Positions 48,203-58,215 are shown, counted from the stretch's first letter. The stretch: DNA of 64,000 nt from Polynucleobacter sp. AP-Capit-er-40B-B4 (GCF_018882245.1 NZ_JACVOV010000001.1:558001-622000); one strand, 5' to 3'. Numbers and translations: made by a program. Notes: generated from the sequence alone by a model not told the origin.

Positions 48203-49297
48203 CTAAGTAGAGACTTTGCGGGGTAAGAAAAACATTACTGTTTCGTAGATAGATTCTGTATAGTGCCGAATATAGACATCATAATCATCTCGAATACTCA
48301 GAATTAATTCGGGAATTCTCCAAAAGTCGCCTGGATTATGATAAATCGATATTGCCATTTTAGGGTGACCATTCAAAATAGTATTGCGTCCGCCCTCAAT
48401 TGCAGCCAACTCGGCACCCTCAATATCGATCTTAATAAACGTGGGGCGAACCTTAAGGATGTCATCAAGACGATCCACATTAATGATGACCGAGCCATCC
48501 TGGCTCACGCTGGATGAAGACCCCATCATATTAAATCTTAGAGTTTGTTTTTGATTTGAAAGTCCTAATAAATGAAAATTAACATTCTTATATTGTGATA
48601 GCGCAGCTAAACAAGAATCATAATTTTTTTTATCTGGCTCAAAAATATGAATTGAGTCAAATTGAGGGCAGAGCTTTATAAACTCTTGGGTTGTATACCC
48701 ATCGTATCCCCCAACATCAAGAAATAATTCATGGTCCTCATTCAAGCATAGAAAATTTTCAAAATATTGAATATCTTCACGCTGAGTAAATCCTTCTAAG
48801 TGTGAAATATCGTGGTCAAATCTAAATTTCACAAGCCTAGCGAATACATCCCGCGATTCTTCATCCTTCAATAAGTTATATATCCATTGGTATTTATTAT
48901 TGTTTTCGAGAAATTCTCGCTCAAAACCTTCGTTAAATCGCAGCTCCCTCAAAGGCAATGGCGCAATTTTAGAAAATGCAAAATAATCGAGGTTTTGTAA
49001 GCCCAACGCATTTAGTCTTGTACGTGCAGATAGCGGTCGACCACCCGCCACATTAAGTACTAGTGAATTTTGTGGAACCAAGGATGATTTAACAACCGGC
49101 TTACCAAGAAACTTTAAGTTACTTGAATAATCATCAATAAATCCATCTATATCAATATGTTCTGCAACACTCTTAGCATATATGTTGCAGCCAAGAATGT
49201 ACTTAGGCAAACTTGATTGCAAGAAATCATCGCAAAATTTTATTGCAGATGAAGACCAATCAAGCTTTTTTTCTACAACTGCAGCATTAAAACCCAT
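48203..49297 (-). CDS. FkbM family methyltransferase
   Basis: ELFLDVGGYDGYTTQEFIKLCPQFDSIHIFEPDKKNYDSC...PTFIKIDIEGAELAAIEGGRNTILNGHPKMAISIYH. Confidence 0.9.
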   Translation of the reverse strand: MGFNAAVVEKKLDWSSSAIKFCDDFLQSSLPKYILGCNIYAKSVAEHIDIDGFIDDYSSNLKFLGKPVVKSSLVPQNSLVLNVAGGRPLSARTRLNALGLQNLDYFAFSKIAPLPLRELRFNEGFEREFLENNNKYQWIYNLLKDEESRDVFARLVKFRFDHDISHLEGFTQREDIQYFENFLCLNEDHELFLDVGGYDGYTTQEFIKLCPQFDSIHIFEPDKKNYDSCLAALSQYKNVNFHLLGLSNQKQTLRFNMMGSSSSVSQDGSVIINVDRLDDILKVRPTFIKIDIEGAELAAIEGGRNTILNGHPKMAISIYHNPGDFWRIPELILSIRDDYDVYIRHYTESIYETVMFFLPRKVST

Positions 49298-49375
49298 TAC
49301 TAGGCCTCACTTTAAATTTAGATAATATTTAAGAATGCGAATGAAAAAATTTAAGCACTTAACACCAGGACTCTC

Positions 49376-50524
49376 TCAACCAATCTCGATTACTGAAGCA
49401 CTATTAGCTGATTGATGCATCGATTGAATAAACTTTAGCCCCTCGAGAGAATGCTCAGAGCCAAAAACCTCGGTTGAGCTCCATGCACCCCTTTCATCAT
49501 AGTCAATTAGGGCATGATAAATATCCACATATAGATTTGCAAATGCCTCTATGTAACCAGCAGGATGTCCTGCTTTAAAACGAGCATACCTTGAAGATGA
49601 AAGCTCTGAACCTCCGACACCACGATCGCGCAACTCAATTCTTCCATCAGCATAAGAAAACTTTATACACTCTGGATCAGACTGCGTCCACTCCAGAGCT
49701 GCTTTAGTACCAAATATTCTAATTTTCAGACCATTACGATAGCCAATCATTGTCTTTCCAAACATGAAGTTACCAATAATGCCGCGCTCATACTTAACCA
49801 AAGCAGATACCGAGTCAACAACAGGATAAAAACCGCAGGATTGCTCTGTGGCAAACACGGATCTTGGACGGACGCCAAGAATATATGAAGATAGTTGATA
49901 AAGGTGTGAACCTAAATCGAGATAAATAACAGGTATCTGCTCGTCCGCTTGACGCCAATTCTGAGGTTGCAGCCGTTTTCCATCCAGATTAGTTCGTAAA
50001 TATCCTTCTTGCGGCATTTCGACTGCAAAATGAAGAACCTCACCAATTTGACCAGAGTTAATAAGCTCCCGCAATTCCCTAACTGCTGGATATCCCGAAT
50101 AGTTATATGTTACAGCTAAAAATCCTTTATTAGAAATTAACGTGTCACTCACCAATTGAGTATCTTTAATATTGGCAGTTAATGTCTTTTCACAAATCAC
50201 GGGAATGCCTGCATTTAATGCATCTAAAACAGGTATTGTATGCAATGATGTCGGGGTAAGGACAATAATTGCATCAATCTTGCCCAACTCACTAGAGATC
50301 AATTGCTTGTGATCCGAATAAACTCTGGAGATATCGACCCCGTACTCAACGGCTGAACTCATATTAACTTCATTATTGCGGCTAAATGAACCGGCTACGA
50401 TTTTAAAGAAGCCATCTATCTTCAATGCTGCAACATGCGCTCTACCTACGGCGGAATTAATGCCTCCCCCAATAATCGCAACCCTCATAATCTTCCGAGA
50501 AATTATTTTCTGCACTGAAATCAT
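49376..50524 (-). CDS. Gfo/Idh/MocA family oxidoreductase
   Basis: MRVAIIGGGINSAVGRAHVAALKIDGFFKIVAGS...IDAIIVLTPTSLHTIPVLDALNAGIPVICEKTLTANI; probable start at internal Met 50488. Confidence 0.9.
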   Translation of the reverse strand: MISVQKIISRKIMRVAIIGGGINSAVGRAHVAALKIDGFFKIVAGSFSRNNEVNMSSAVEYGVDISRVYSDHKQLISSELGKIDAIIVLTPTSLHTIPVLDALNAGIPVICEKTLTANIKDTQLVSDTLISNKGFLAVTYNYSGYPAVRELRELINSGQIGEVLHFAVEMPQEGYLRTNLDGKRLQPQNWRQADEQIPVIYLDLGSHLYQLSSYILGVRPRSVFATEQSCGFYPVVDSVSALVKYERGIIGNFMFGKTMIGYRNGLKIRIFGTKAALEWTQSDPECIKFSYADGRIELRDRGVGGSELSSSRYARFKAGHPAGYIEAFANLYVDIYHALIDYDERGAWSSTEVFGSEHSLEGLKFIQSMHQSANSASVIEIG

Positions 50525-51693
50525 AAAAGGGAACTCCGATTAGTATAAAGACTGACTTTATTAGCCAAAATTTTTGTATTTGTATACAACTGCTCAAGAG
50601 ATTGGTAGCGTGTAAGGAATATAGCAACCTTTCCATAGGGCGCTTTCTTGATCAGACTCCCAGACTCACTGAGTTGGAAAAACCTCGTTTCCTCAGCACC
50701 ACCCTCAACTGAGTAGCCATAAACTACAGCATCATCTGGCATTGAAATAGTGTGACGTGCCCATGGAATCTGTTTATCATCACTCAAAAAAACATATGGT
50801 TTTCCCAGAAATGGTCTCAAATAATTTGATATGTATGCATTTTCAGTTGAAAAACTAACGAGGTGATAAAAAAGGTCACCCGGACATCTGCGCATACACT
50901 CTACCAAATAAGGCTTACCGTCTGAAACAATAAACTGGGTATGCAGAAGTCCATCAGCCAAACCTAGCAAGGTCGATAGATTCTCAATATATTGACGAAT
51001 CAGAATTCGAACTTGATTATCTAGACTTGAAGGACAATTTGAAGAATTGACCTGATAGGGATAAACAGTGCAAAATTCGTCTACAAAAAATTCACGTTCA
51101 ATCTTAGTTTTTTTTATAAAAGCTGAATGACTGTGTAGTGACCCATTTAAAAAACTTTCAATTACATAACTCTTGGAACGTGAGTGTAATTTAGCAATGT
51201 GAATTGCTTCGTGCAAACCGTCTTTATTCAATAATTTTGTAATCCCTTTTCCACTGAAGCTATCTACAGGCTTTACCAAAAGCGGATAGTCTGAAGCATT
51301 AGGAGTTTCACTACCTGATCCGTAATCCCAAATTTTTGGGACAGGGATGCTGTGAGAGGACGCAAAGGATCTGAACTTGAATTTATCATGCAATATTAGA
51401 GTAGTTTCTACACTGTCAAAACCAGGTAAACCCAAAATCTCAGCAACCTTAATAACTGAAAGATAGGAATCGTCATTGCATGTCGGAAGGATTGCAGAGT
51501 AATTTTCTTTTTTAACCAATTCCAATAAAAGATCTGGATTTGAGTAATCGAAACAATGATGTTCGCCAGCCCAGCTAACGCATGGATCTTGCGCTTGATT
51601 TCCGCAAGTATGTAAACTATAACCCATTTTTATTAAGCATTCAGCCAAGGGGGCTGCACTAAAACTTGTTCCAACTAATAATATTTTTTTCAT
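50521..51693 (-). CDS. ATP-grasp domain protein
   Basis: 390 aa; YSAILPTCNDDSYL, LHDKFKFRSFASSHSIPVPKIWDYG, YPLLVKPVDSFSGKGITKLL, PYLVECMRRCPGDLFYHL. Confidence 0.83.
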   Translation of the reverse strand: MKKILLVGTSFSAAPLAECLIKMGYSLHTCGNQAQDPCVSWAGEHHCFDYSNPDLLLELVKKENYSAILPTCNDDSYLSVIKVAEILGLPGFDSVETTLILHDKFKFRSFASSHSIPVPKIWDYGSGSETPNASDYPLLVKPVDSFSGKGITKLLNKDGLHEAIHIAKLHSRSKSYVIESFLNGSLHSHSAFIKKTKIEREFFVDEFCTVYPYQVNSSNCPSSLDNQVRILIRQYIENLSTLLGLADGLLHTQFIVSDGKPYLVECMRRCPGDLFYHLVSFSTENAYISNYLRPFLGKPYVFLSDDKQIPWARHTISMPDDAVVYGYSVEGGAEETRFFQLSESGSLIKKAPYGKVAIFLTRYQSLEQLYTNTKILANKVSLYTNRSSLL

Positions 51694-51722
51694 ATTAATT
51701 TCATAATCATTCTATTCCCTTA

Positions 51723-53447
51723 TTATATCTTTCTAATAGATCCATCTCCCACATATATGTTTTGAGTATTGTTCAATAAATTTACATTATGTGTGATCCA
51801 AATTTTAGTCATGCCAGATGTAAATCCAAGGATATTGCGGACAATTTCTGCTTCAAGTTTTGCATCTAAAGCATTTGTTGCCTCATCCAATATTAATAAA
51901 TCACCTCCTCGATATAGAGCTCTTGCAAGACCAATTCTTTGACGCTGGCCACCAGAAAGATTGCTACCGCGCTCGCCAACTCGTGTATCAATACCGCCAG
52001 GTAGGGAGTGGACTATTTCATTCACCCCGGAAATTCTGCATACCTCCCTTAAGCGATCCTCATCAATTGCCTCTTTAGAGGTGCTAAAAATTATATTTTC
52101 CTTAATTGTTCCGTCCAAAAGAAAGGTGGTTTGGTGTACGTATGCAATGTGCTTTTGCCAGCTAGCTATATCGCCCGAAATGTCTGCACCATCAACTAGA
52201 ACGCGCCCACTTGTAGGTTGTTGCAATCCGCAAATAATATCTACTAAAGTTGTTTTTCCCGACCCACTTGGACCCGATAAAAATACGACATCACCTTTTT
52301 TGATAATTACGTTTGCATCATTAAATAAAATTCTTGCATTTTTATTAAAGCTAAATGATATTTTTTCTAAATTAATATTTTTTTTAAAATGGATTGGAGC
52401 ACCCTTTCGAATATGTGTTTTTACATCTAAAGTTAATTCTTTTTTTAATAATTGCACTGTTGATGCTGAGTAACGCAAGGACTGAAGCGAATTAATAATT
52501 CTGTTAATGCCGGGCATAAGACGAAATGCAGACGCAGCATAAAGACCGATAATTGGTAACAACATAGCGGGATCTAAATGACTAAAAAACCATATCGAGA
52601 TAGAAAGTACCACCACTGCAAATAATTCAATAAAAAGTCTTGGGGCCGACTGTATTGACTGTTGATTTATTCCGGCTAGCGAACCTGCACGCATGTGTTC
52701 AGCATACGCTGCAGTAAATTTATCCTGAAGCGCCCCTATCAGAATTTCCTTGATAGAACCAAAACCCTCTTGTAAGTTTTGCAGTCTCCTCCCCTCGTGA
52801 AACTGATGATCCCTGCCCCACAAAGAAATTCTCTGATGTGCAAATACGTAGAAAAAGTATCCAACAACTCCAAATAGAGCTAAGGAGGTAATGGTGCCCA
52901 GGGGATTAACAAGGATTAATAAAGAAACAATGCCAACGGATATGAAAAATTCTGTAACCAATGAACAAAGAGGTGAGAGTGAATTATGAGCAAATTGACT
53001 TGGTTCGCGCATTATATTTCTTAGAAGCTGAGCGGAATTATGTTGCAAAAAAAATGAATACGGCTGATAGAGATAAATTTGATATATGCGATTCGATAAT
53101 GCCTCCTCAATACCAAATACATACTTTGCTTGAAATCTTGCCAAAAAAAGAAGAAAAATATTTTTAAGGGAAAAAAGGATTACTAGCAACAATAATGTAT
53201 GAAATAAAGTTAGATCCCTTATAAAAGAAAGACTCATAAAAATTCCGAATAAGCCGGTATTTTGTGACTGTGCAGATGCTGAAAAAGCATATAGCAGGGG
53301 AACAACTATTCCAAGACTTAACATTTCTAAGAGAGTGGCTAAAATGCTCATCGCAATGAATATCTGGGCAAGCTTTCGCTCTCTATGATCCAACAATTCC
53401 CACACAGAAAGGACTATCTCTCTGAGGCCTATTTTTTTTGATGTCAT
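51723..53447 (-). CDS. ABC transporter, fused TM + ATPase, PglK-like lipid-linked oligosaccharide flippase
   Basis: 574 aa; LPIIGLYAASAFRLMPGINRIINSLQSLRYSASTVQLL (PglK-like TM region), LSGPSGSGKTTLVDIICGLQQPTSGRVLVDG, GGIDTRVGERGSNLSGGQRQRIGLARALYRGGDLLILDEATNALD. Confidence 0.85.
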   Translation of the reverse strand: MTSKKIGLREIVLSVWELLDHRERKLAQIFIAMSILATLLEMLSLGIVVPLLYAFSASAQSQNTGLFGIFMSLSFIRDLTLFHTLLLLVILFSLKNIFLLFLARFQAKYVFGIEEALSNRIYQIYLYQPYSFFLQHNSAQLLRNIMREPSQFAHNSLSPLCSLVTEFFISVGIVSLLILVNPLGTITSLALFGVVGYFFYVFAHQRISLWGRDHQFHEGRRLQNLQEGFGSIKEILIGALQDKFTAAYAEHMRAGSLAGINQQSIQSAPRLFIELFAVVVLSISIWFFSHLDPAMLLPIIGLYAASAFRLMPGINRIINSLQSLRYSASTVQLLKKELTLDVKTHIRKGAPIHFKKNINLEKISFSFNKNARILFNDANVIIKKGDVVFLSGPSGSGKTTLVDIICGLQQPTSGRVLVDGADISGDIASWQKHIAYVHQTTFLLDGTIKENIIFSTSKEAIDEDRLREVCRISGVNEIVHSLPGGIDTRVGERGSNLSGGQRQRIGLARALYRGGDLLILDEATNALDAKLEAEIVRNILGFTSGMTKIWITHNVNLLNNTQNIYVGDGSIRKI

Positions 53448-53458
53448 TTAACTCAAAC

Positions 53459-54558
53459 TTATGCAATTACTTGCAAAACAGATTCAGCAACTCTTTTTGC
53501 ATCTTCACTGGAAAGATGTGGTCCTATAGGTAGACTGAATAACTCACTTGCAAGGGTTTCTGCAATTGGAAACTTACCGCGCACATGCTCTGCTGATGCA
53601 TAAGCGCGTTGAAGGTGAGGTGGAATTGGATAGTGAATTAAAACATTAATCCCCAACTCATTCATATCCTTGACAATCTTATCTCTATTTTTTTGTCGCA
53701 TTACATATAAATGCCAAGATGATACAGAACCTACAGCCTGCTTTGGAATACTTAGTCCTGCTGCAGAAAAAGTGTCATTGTAAAAATTAGCAATATTAGT
53801 ACGACGCTGATTCCATTCATCTAGTTTAGAGAGCTTTACGCTCAAAATCGCGGCTTGGATTGGGTCTAACCTACTATTTAAGCCTATGACGTCGTTAACA
53901 TATTTGCGTTCGGAACCATAATTTCTAATAATTGAAGCCTTTTTAGCAAGCTGCTCATCATTTGTTGTAATGGCTCCACCATCACCAAACGCCCCAAGGT
54001 TTTTCCCTGGATAAAAGCTCCAAGTAACCATATCGGAATGTGCACCTATTTTTTTCCTTTATAACTAGCACCATGAGCTTGTGCAGCATCTTCAATAACT
54101 TTAAGATTGAATTCTTTTGCAAATTTTATTATTTGATCCAATGAGGCTGGTTGACCATACAAATGGACAGCGATAATTGCTTTGGTATTTTTTGTAATTA
54201 CCTTTGAAAATAAAGAAGGATCTATATTGTAAGTATCCATATCTGGCTCCACTGGAACCGGAATTGCGCCACACTGACTTACCGCTAACCACGTTGCAAT
54301 ATAAGTATTGGATGGGACCAGCACCTCATCCCCAACGCCGACGCCAAGAGCCTTTAACGCAATATAGATAGCATCTAAACCATTTCCAACCCCTATGCAA
54401 AATTTAGCATTACAGTAGGAGGAAAAATCGGATTCAAATGACTCTAACTCTGGTCCAAGAATGTAATACCCTGAATCTAAAACTCGCTTTACAGCAACAT
54501 CTATCTCAGACTTGAGCTCAGTATATGCAGCACGTAAATCTAAAAATGGAATATTCAT
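53459..54558 (-). pseudogene. DegT/DnrJ/EryC1/StrS aminotransferase (FdtB-like), split by a frameshift in an A7 tract (possible -1 recoding)
   Basis: Two ORFs in different frames: 54046-54558 ([19 protein letters not shown]...[17 protein letters not shown]) and 53459-54031 ([23 protein letters not shown]...). Adding one A or slipping -1 at 54049-54055 restores ...[24 protein letters not shown]..., about 366 aa. Confidence 0.88.
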
Positions 54559-54968
54559 TTAGAGAACCTTAGTGATAAATAATCTTCATACTCCCGGAGG
54601 TAATCTTTTTCATCATAGAACCTCGAGGCTAATACAGTACATACGGAGTCCGATGAAAAATTATCCAATTCTCTCCAAATATACGGGCAGATATAGAGTC
54701 CGAAAGATGGTCTGTTTAAATGAATTCGCTTTTGCCTCTCACCATCACCAATGACTACATCAAAGCTACCTGAAGAAGCAATTATTAACTGCTCTAGCTC
54801 AAGATGAGCGTGGCCACCCCGTTCCGCACCATTCGGTACATCATATAAATAGTAAACACGCTGAATCTGAAACGGAACCTGCTTATTGGCCTCTATAAAT
54901 GTCAAATTACCTCTTGCATCAGAAATTTTTGGCAGCTCTATAATTCTGCATTTTTCAATATTAGTCAT
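54555..54968 (-). CDS. fdtA: Sugar 3,4-ketoisomerase (FdtA/QdtA, WxcM-like cupin)
   Basis: 137 aa; [69 protein letters not shown]. Confidence 0.9.
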   Translation of the reverse strand: MTNIEKCRIIELPKISDARGNLTFIEANKQVPFQIQRVYYLYDVPNGAERGGHAHLELEQLIIASSGSFDVVIGDGERQKRIHLNRPSFGLYICPYIWRELDNFSSDSVCTVLASRFYDEKDYLREYEDYLSLRFSK

Positions 54969-56116
54969 CCCATATACCTACTAATCTTTAGTCTATTTAT
55001 AAATTTTTGCCTCAAGAAATTAAACCGCCAAGAGCGACTCTTTTCTTTACTGAAGAAATATGACAGATCTTCAATATCACACAAAGAAAAATTATTTCCA
55101 AATATCTTTGCAAGCATGGGATACATCAATCTAATTCGATGCGAGCAATACTCATCCTGCTTCAGCCGATCAAATGCAGCCTCATAATGTCCATTTTTTA
55201 TTTCATAAGAAGCACACCAGGCATTCATAGTGCAATCACCTGTATTAGCGTATTTGATATATGCTTCATCCTCGTCCAAGCCCATAGAGTCCTTGCAATA
55301 AAAGCCTATGTCACTCGCCTGGTCCGCCAATACATTAAAAAGATTGTGTCCTTTTGCTAATAAAAGAGGATCTGAATAAGGAAATTCAAGAATTAAATTC
55401 CTTACTTTTGGCGAAAATTTGTAGAGGCATTCATTAAAAATATAAAACCAATTCCTATTCACATTTCCAGCTCTTGCTTCTCTGGCGTAATATGAGGGTT
55501 TAAATGGTAATCTTTGATAATAAATGAATGTTCTACCAACATATATTTTCTTATTGTTTTGAAGAAGTCTAAAACCGAAACCTTGGGTATCAAAACTATG
55601 ATGACTAGGATATCCACCAACATCAAGAAAAGCCTGCTTGGTAAAAAGTAAATTGCCTATTACAGGGTTTGGGGTATGTGATACTAAATTCTCAAAAGTA
55701 GAATACCCACTCTTATATTTAATAATATTGATTGGCTTAGCTACAGCATCCGAAAAAAATACTGATTGCGAAGTCGCGACCCCATCAGCCTGAGTAAGCT
55801 TAAGATCCTCTACCGCCTCACCCAAAGCACCTGGCAGAAGAATATCATCGCTATCTAAAATAAAGATAAAGGGATTTTTCGCCTGCTCCACCCCTTTATT
55901 ACGAGTCGCACCGCCACCAAGATTTAAAGGGTTCTTTAGAAAAATAACATTGGAATTTGTCGACTTAATGCGAGAAATTATTTGATGAGTTTCATCTGTT
56001 GAGCCATCATCCACAAAAATAATCTCTTGATCCTTTACGCCACTTTTTAAAACGGATTTGTATGACTCCAAAAGGGTCTCAGCACTGTTATAAGTCGGGA
56101 TAATAACCGAAAGCAT
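54965..56116 (-). CDS. GT2 family glycosyltransferase
   Basis: LSVIIPTYNSAETLLESYKSVLKSGVKDQEIIFVDDGSTDETHQIISRI...NLGGGATRNKGVEQAKNPFIFILDSDDILLPGAL. Confidence 0.9.
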   Translation of the reverse strand: MLSVIIPTYNSAETLLESYKSVLKSGVKDQEIIFVDDGSTDETHQIISRIKSTNSNVIFLKNPLNLGGGATRNKGVEQAKNPFIFILDSDDILLPGALGEAVEDLKLTQADGVATSQSVFFSDAVAKPINIIKYKSGYSTFENLVSHTPNPVIGNLLFTKQAFLDVGGYPSHHSFDTQGFGFRLLQNNKKIYVGRTFIYYQRLPFKPSYYAREARAGNVNRNWFYIFNECLYKFSPKVRNLILEFPYSDPLLLAKGHNLFNVLADQASDIGFYCKDSMGLDEDEAYIKYANTGDCTMNAWCASYEIKNGHYEAAFDRLKQDEYCSHRIRLMYPMLAKIFGNNFSLCDIEDLSYFFSKEKSRSWRFNFLRQKFINRLKISRYMG

Positions 56117-56244
56117 TTGGAATCATTCTATCTCATGGATTAAAGACATTTTAACCGGATAATTGAGTCAAAATCTCAATTTTAAGAATTATAATTAACA
56201 CATCTAGTGTTAATTATTTGTCAAACCCCAATGTCTTTAAAACC

Positions 56245-57117
56245 ATGATTAAAAAACTGAACTCCCAGGTCAAAATGTTACAGCAGCGCGGGCCTTGGAA
56301 ATATACTCACTTTTTAATGCTTAAACTCGCAAAATCCTTAAAAATAGGGCTAAACTTTCCGTATATAACTCCTAAAAATATCGATATTGTTTACGTGGTT
56401 CATCAAAAGGATTCTGGCGCACTTAATAGATCAATCAATAGTCTCAATCTAATCAAAAATATTAAGATAAACAATATTTTCATCATTTCAAACAATGTCG
56501 CCCATATACGAACCCTTATTAAAGATCATAGAGTCATTTTTATTGACGAGATTGATGTAGTCGATTTTAGTATCGATCACTATCCTTACCCCCTTGAGAG
56601 CGCCTTACCCAATCGATCAGGATGGCTTTTTCAACAATTTCTTAAATTAGGATGGTCTATTCAATCCGAATCTGAGAACTATATTGTGATTGATGCTGAT
56701 ACATACTTCATAAAACCTATATCATTTTTTGATCACAGGGATAGATTTATTTTTTTTGGAGTCGAAGAATGGTGGCCCCCATATTTTGCAGCTTTTAATC
56801 TTTTATTTAATGAAAGACCCCCCGCACTTTGGTCCAGAGTGGCACACATGATGATATTTAATAAGAAGAATGTTTTAAGGATGTTTGCAGAGTTGGAGTC
56901 TATCCATCAGGTTCCATGGCATGAGGCTATTGCTAAAACTCGCTCTCTGAGTTCGCACGCTTGTTTCTCAGAATATGAAACCTATGCAAATTGGATGCTT
57001 CTGAGAAATCCGAAACAATGCAGTGTCAGGCCTTCCTACAACACAAATGCCAATAATCCAAAATTAAATAATAATTGCAAAAATTTTAACAGCATATCAA
57101 GCCACTCATATCTCTAG
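56245..57117 (+). CDS. DUF6492-like glycosyltransferase (putative)
   Basis: IDIVYVVHQKDSGALNRSINSLNLI, YIVIDADTYFIKPISFFDHRDRFIFFGVEEWWPPYFAAFNLL (DxD); ATG 56245 chosen over TTG 56218. Confidence 0.7.
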   Translation: MIKKLNSQVKMLQQRGPWKYTHFLMLKLAKSLKIGLNFPYITPKNIDIVYVVHQKDSGALNRSINSLNLIKNIKINNIFIISNNVAHIRTLIKDHRVIFIDEIDVVDFSIDHYPYPLESALPNRSGWLFQQFLKLGWSIQSESENYIVIDADTYFIKPISFFDHRDRFIFFGVEEWWPPYFAAFNLLFNERPPALWSRVAHMMIFNKKNVLRMFAELESIHQVPWHEAIAKTRSLSSHACFSEYETYANWMLLRNPKQCSVRPSYNTNANNPKLNNNCKNFNSISSHSYL

Positions 57118-57153
57118 AGCAATCAAGAGTCTCAGCAATAAATCCTTTAAGTA

Positions 57154-58215
57154 TCATTTTTTCAGAGCTTGTGACATTTGCCATTTCCAAGAATCTTCGC
57201 ACATATTTTTTAGGGAGCGCTTGCTCTTCCAGCCCATCCTTTTAAAAGCCTTATCAGCATTTGCGTAACAGGAAGCAATATCGCCAGGTCTCCTTTCAGT
57301 TACCTCAAAAGGAATGCGTCTCGATGAGGCTATCTCATATAACTTAAGCAGATCTAAGACGCTGCAACCATATCCTGTGCCTAAATTAATAATTGATAGC
57401 GGCTCCGACGGCTCCGACAGGTACTCCAATGCCGCTTGATGACCCTCCGCTAAATCCATTACGTGAATATAATCACGAATACCAGTTCCATCAAGTGTTT
57501 CGTAGTCGCTCCCAAATATTTTAAGTCTTTTCAAGGCTCCTATTGCTACCTGGGAGATATACGGCATTAAGTTATTGGGAGTGCCGTTGGGCTCCTCACC
57601 AATTAATCCAGAATCATGCGCGCCAACGGGATTGAAGTATCGCAAAGCAACTACTTTCCAGCCAGAATCAGATGCCACTAGATCCCTCAGGATTAACTCA
57701 ATCTGTAATTTAGTTTTCCCATAAGGACTTTCAGGGTTTAGTGGATGCATTTCGTCGATCGGCAAATATTGTGGAGACCCATAAACTGTTGCGCTCGAAC
57801 TAAAAACAAATTTTTTGACTCTGCATAGCTGCATTGCCTTGAGAACAGAGATTGCCCCAATTAAATTGTTATTGTAATAAAGCATTGGATCTAAAACTGA
57901 TTCCCCAACAGACTTTAGACCAGCGAAATGAACTACAGAATCTATTGAGTGGGTTTTTAAAATTGATTCAACCAGGGAAGTCTCACGAACATCGCCCTTG
58001 ATAAATGTAGGCTCCTTACCCAAAATTTTAGTTAGACGATCCAAAACAGCATGCTTGCAATTGGATAAATTATCTAAAATAGTGACTTGATGACCCGCCT
58101 CTGTCAAGACAACCGCAACATGGCTTCCTACATAACCTAAACCGCCCGTTAGAAGTATATTCAAACGAAATGTCTCCAAAATTACTAAACCAACCCATCT
58201 TAAAAAACTTTGCAA
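57154..58215 (-). CDS. galE: UDP-glucose 4-epimerase
   Basis: NILLTGGLGYVGSHVAVVLTEAGHQVTILDNLSNCKHAVLDRL...FSSSATVYGSPQYLPIDEMHPLNPESPYGKTKLQIE. True start probably downstream of the track Met. Confidence 0.94.
   Translation of the reverse strand: MQSFLRWVGLVILETFRLNILLTGGLGYVGSHVAVVLTEAGHQVTILDNLSNCKHAVLDRLTKILGKEPTFIKGDVRETSLVESILKTHSIDSVVHFAGLKSVGESVLDPMLYYNNNLIGAISVLKAMQLCRVKKFVFSSSATVYGSPQYLPIDEMHPLNPESPYGKTKLQIELILRDLVASDSGWKVVALRYFNPVGAHDSGLIGEEPNGTPNNLMPYISQVAIGALKRLKIFGSDYETLDGTGIRDYIHVMDLAEGHQAALEYLSEPSEPLSIINLGTGYGCSVLDLLKLYEIASSRRIPFEVTERRPGDIASCYANADKAFKRMGWKSKRSLKNMCEDSWKWQMSQALKK

Noticed and set aside
51961-52473. 170-aa plus ORF inside the PglK-like ABC gene
   Set aside because: Antisense to Walker/signature-motif coding sequence; length alone is not evidence.
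53459-54558. Interpreting the split aminotransferase as two independent genes
   Set aside because: The second half starts mid-domain ([13 protein letters not shown]), lacks an RBS-like lead and completes the same fold; one broken or recoded gene is simpler.
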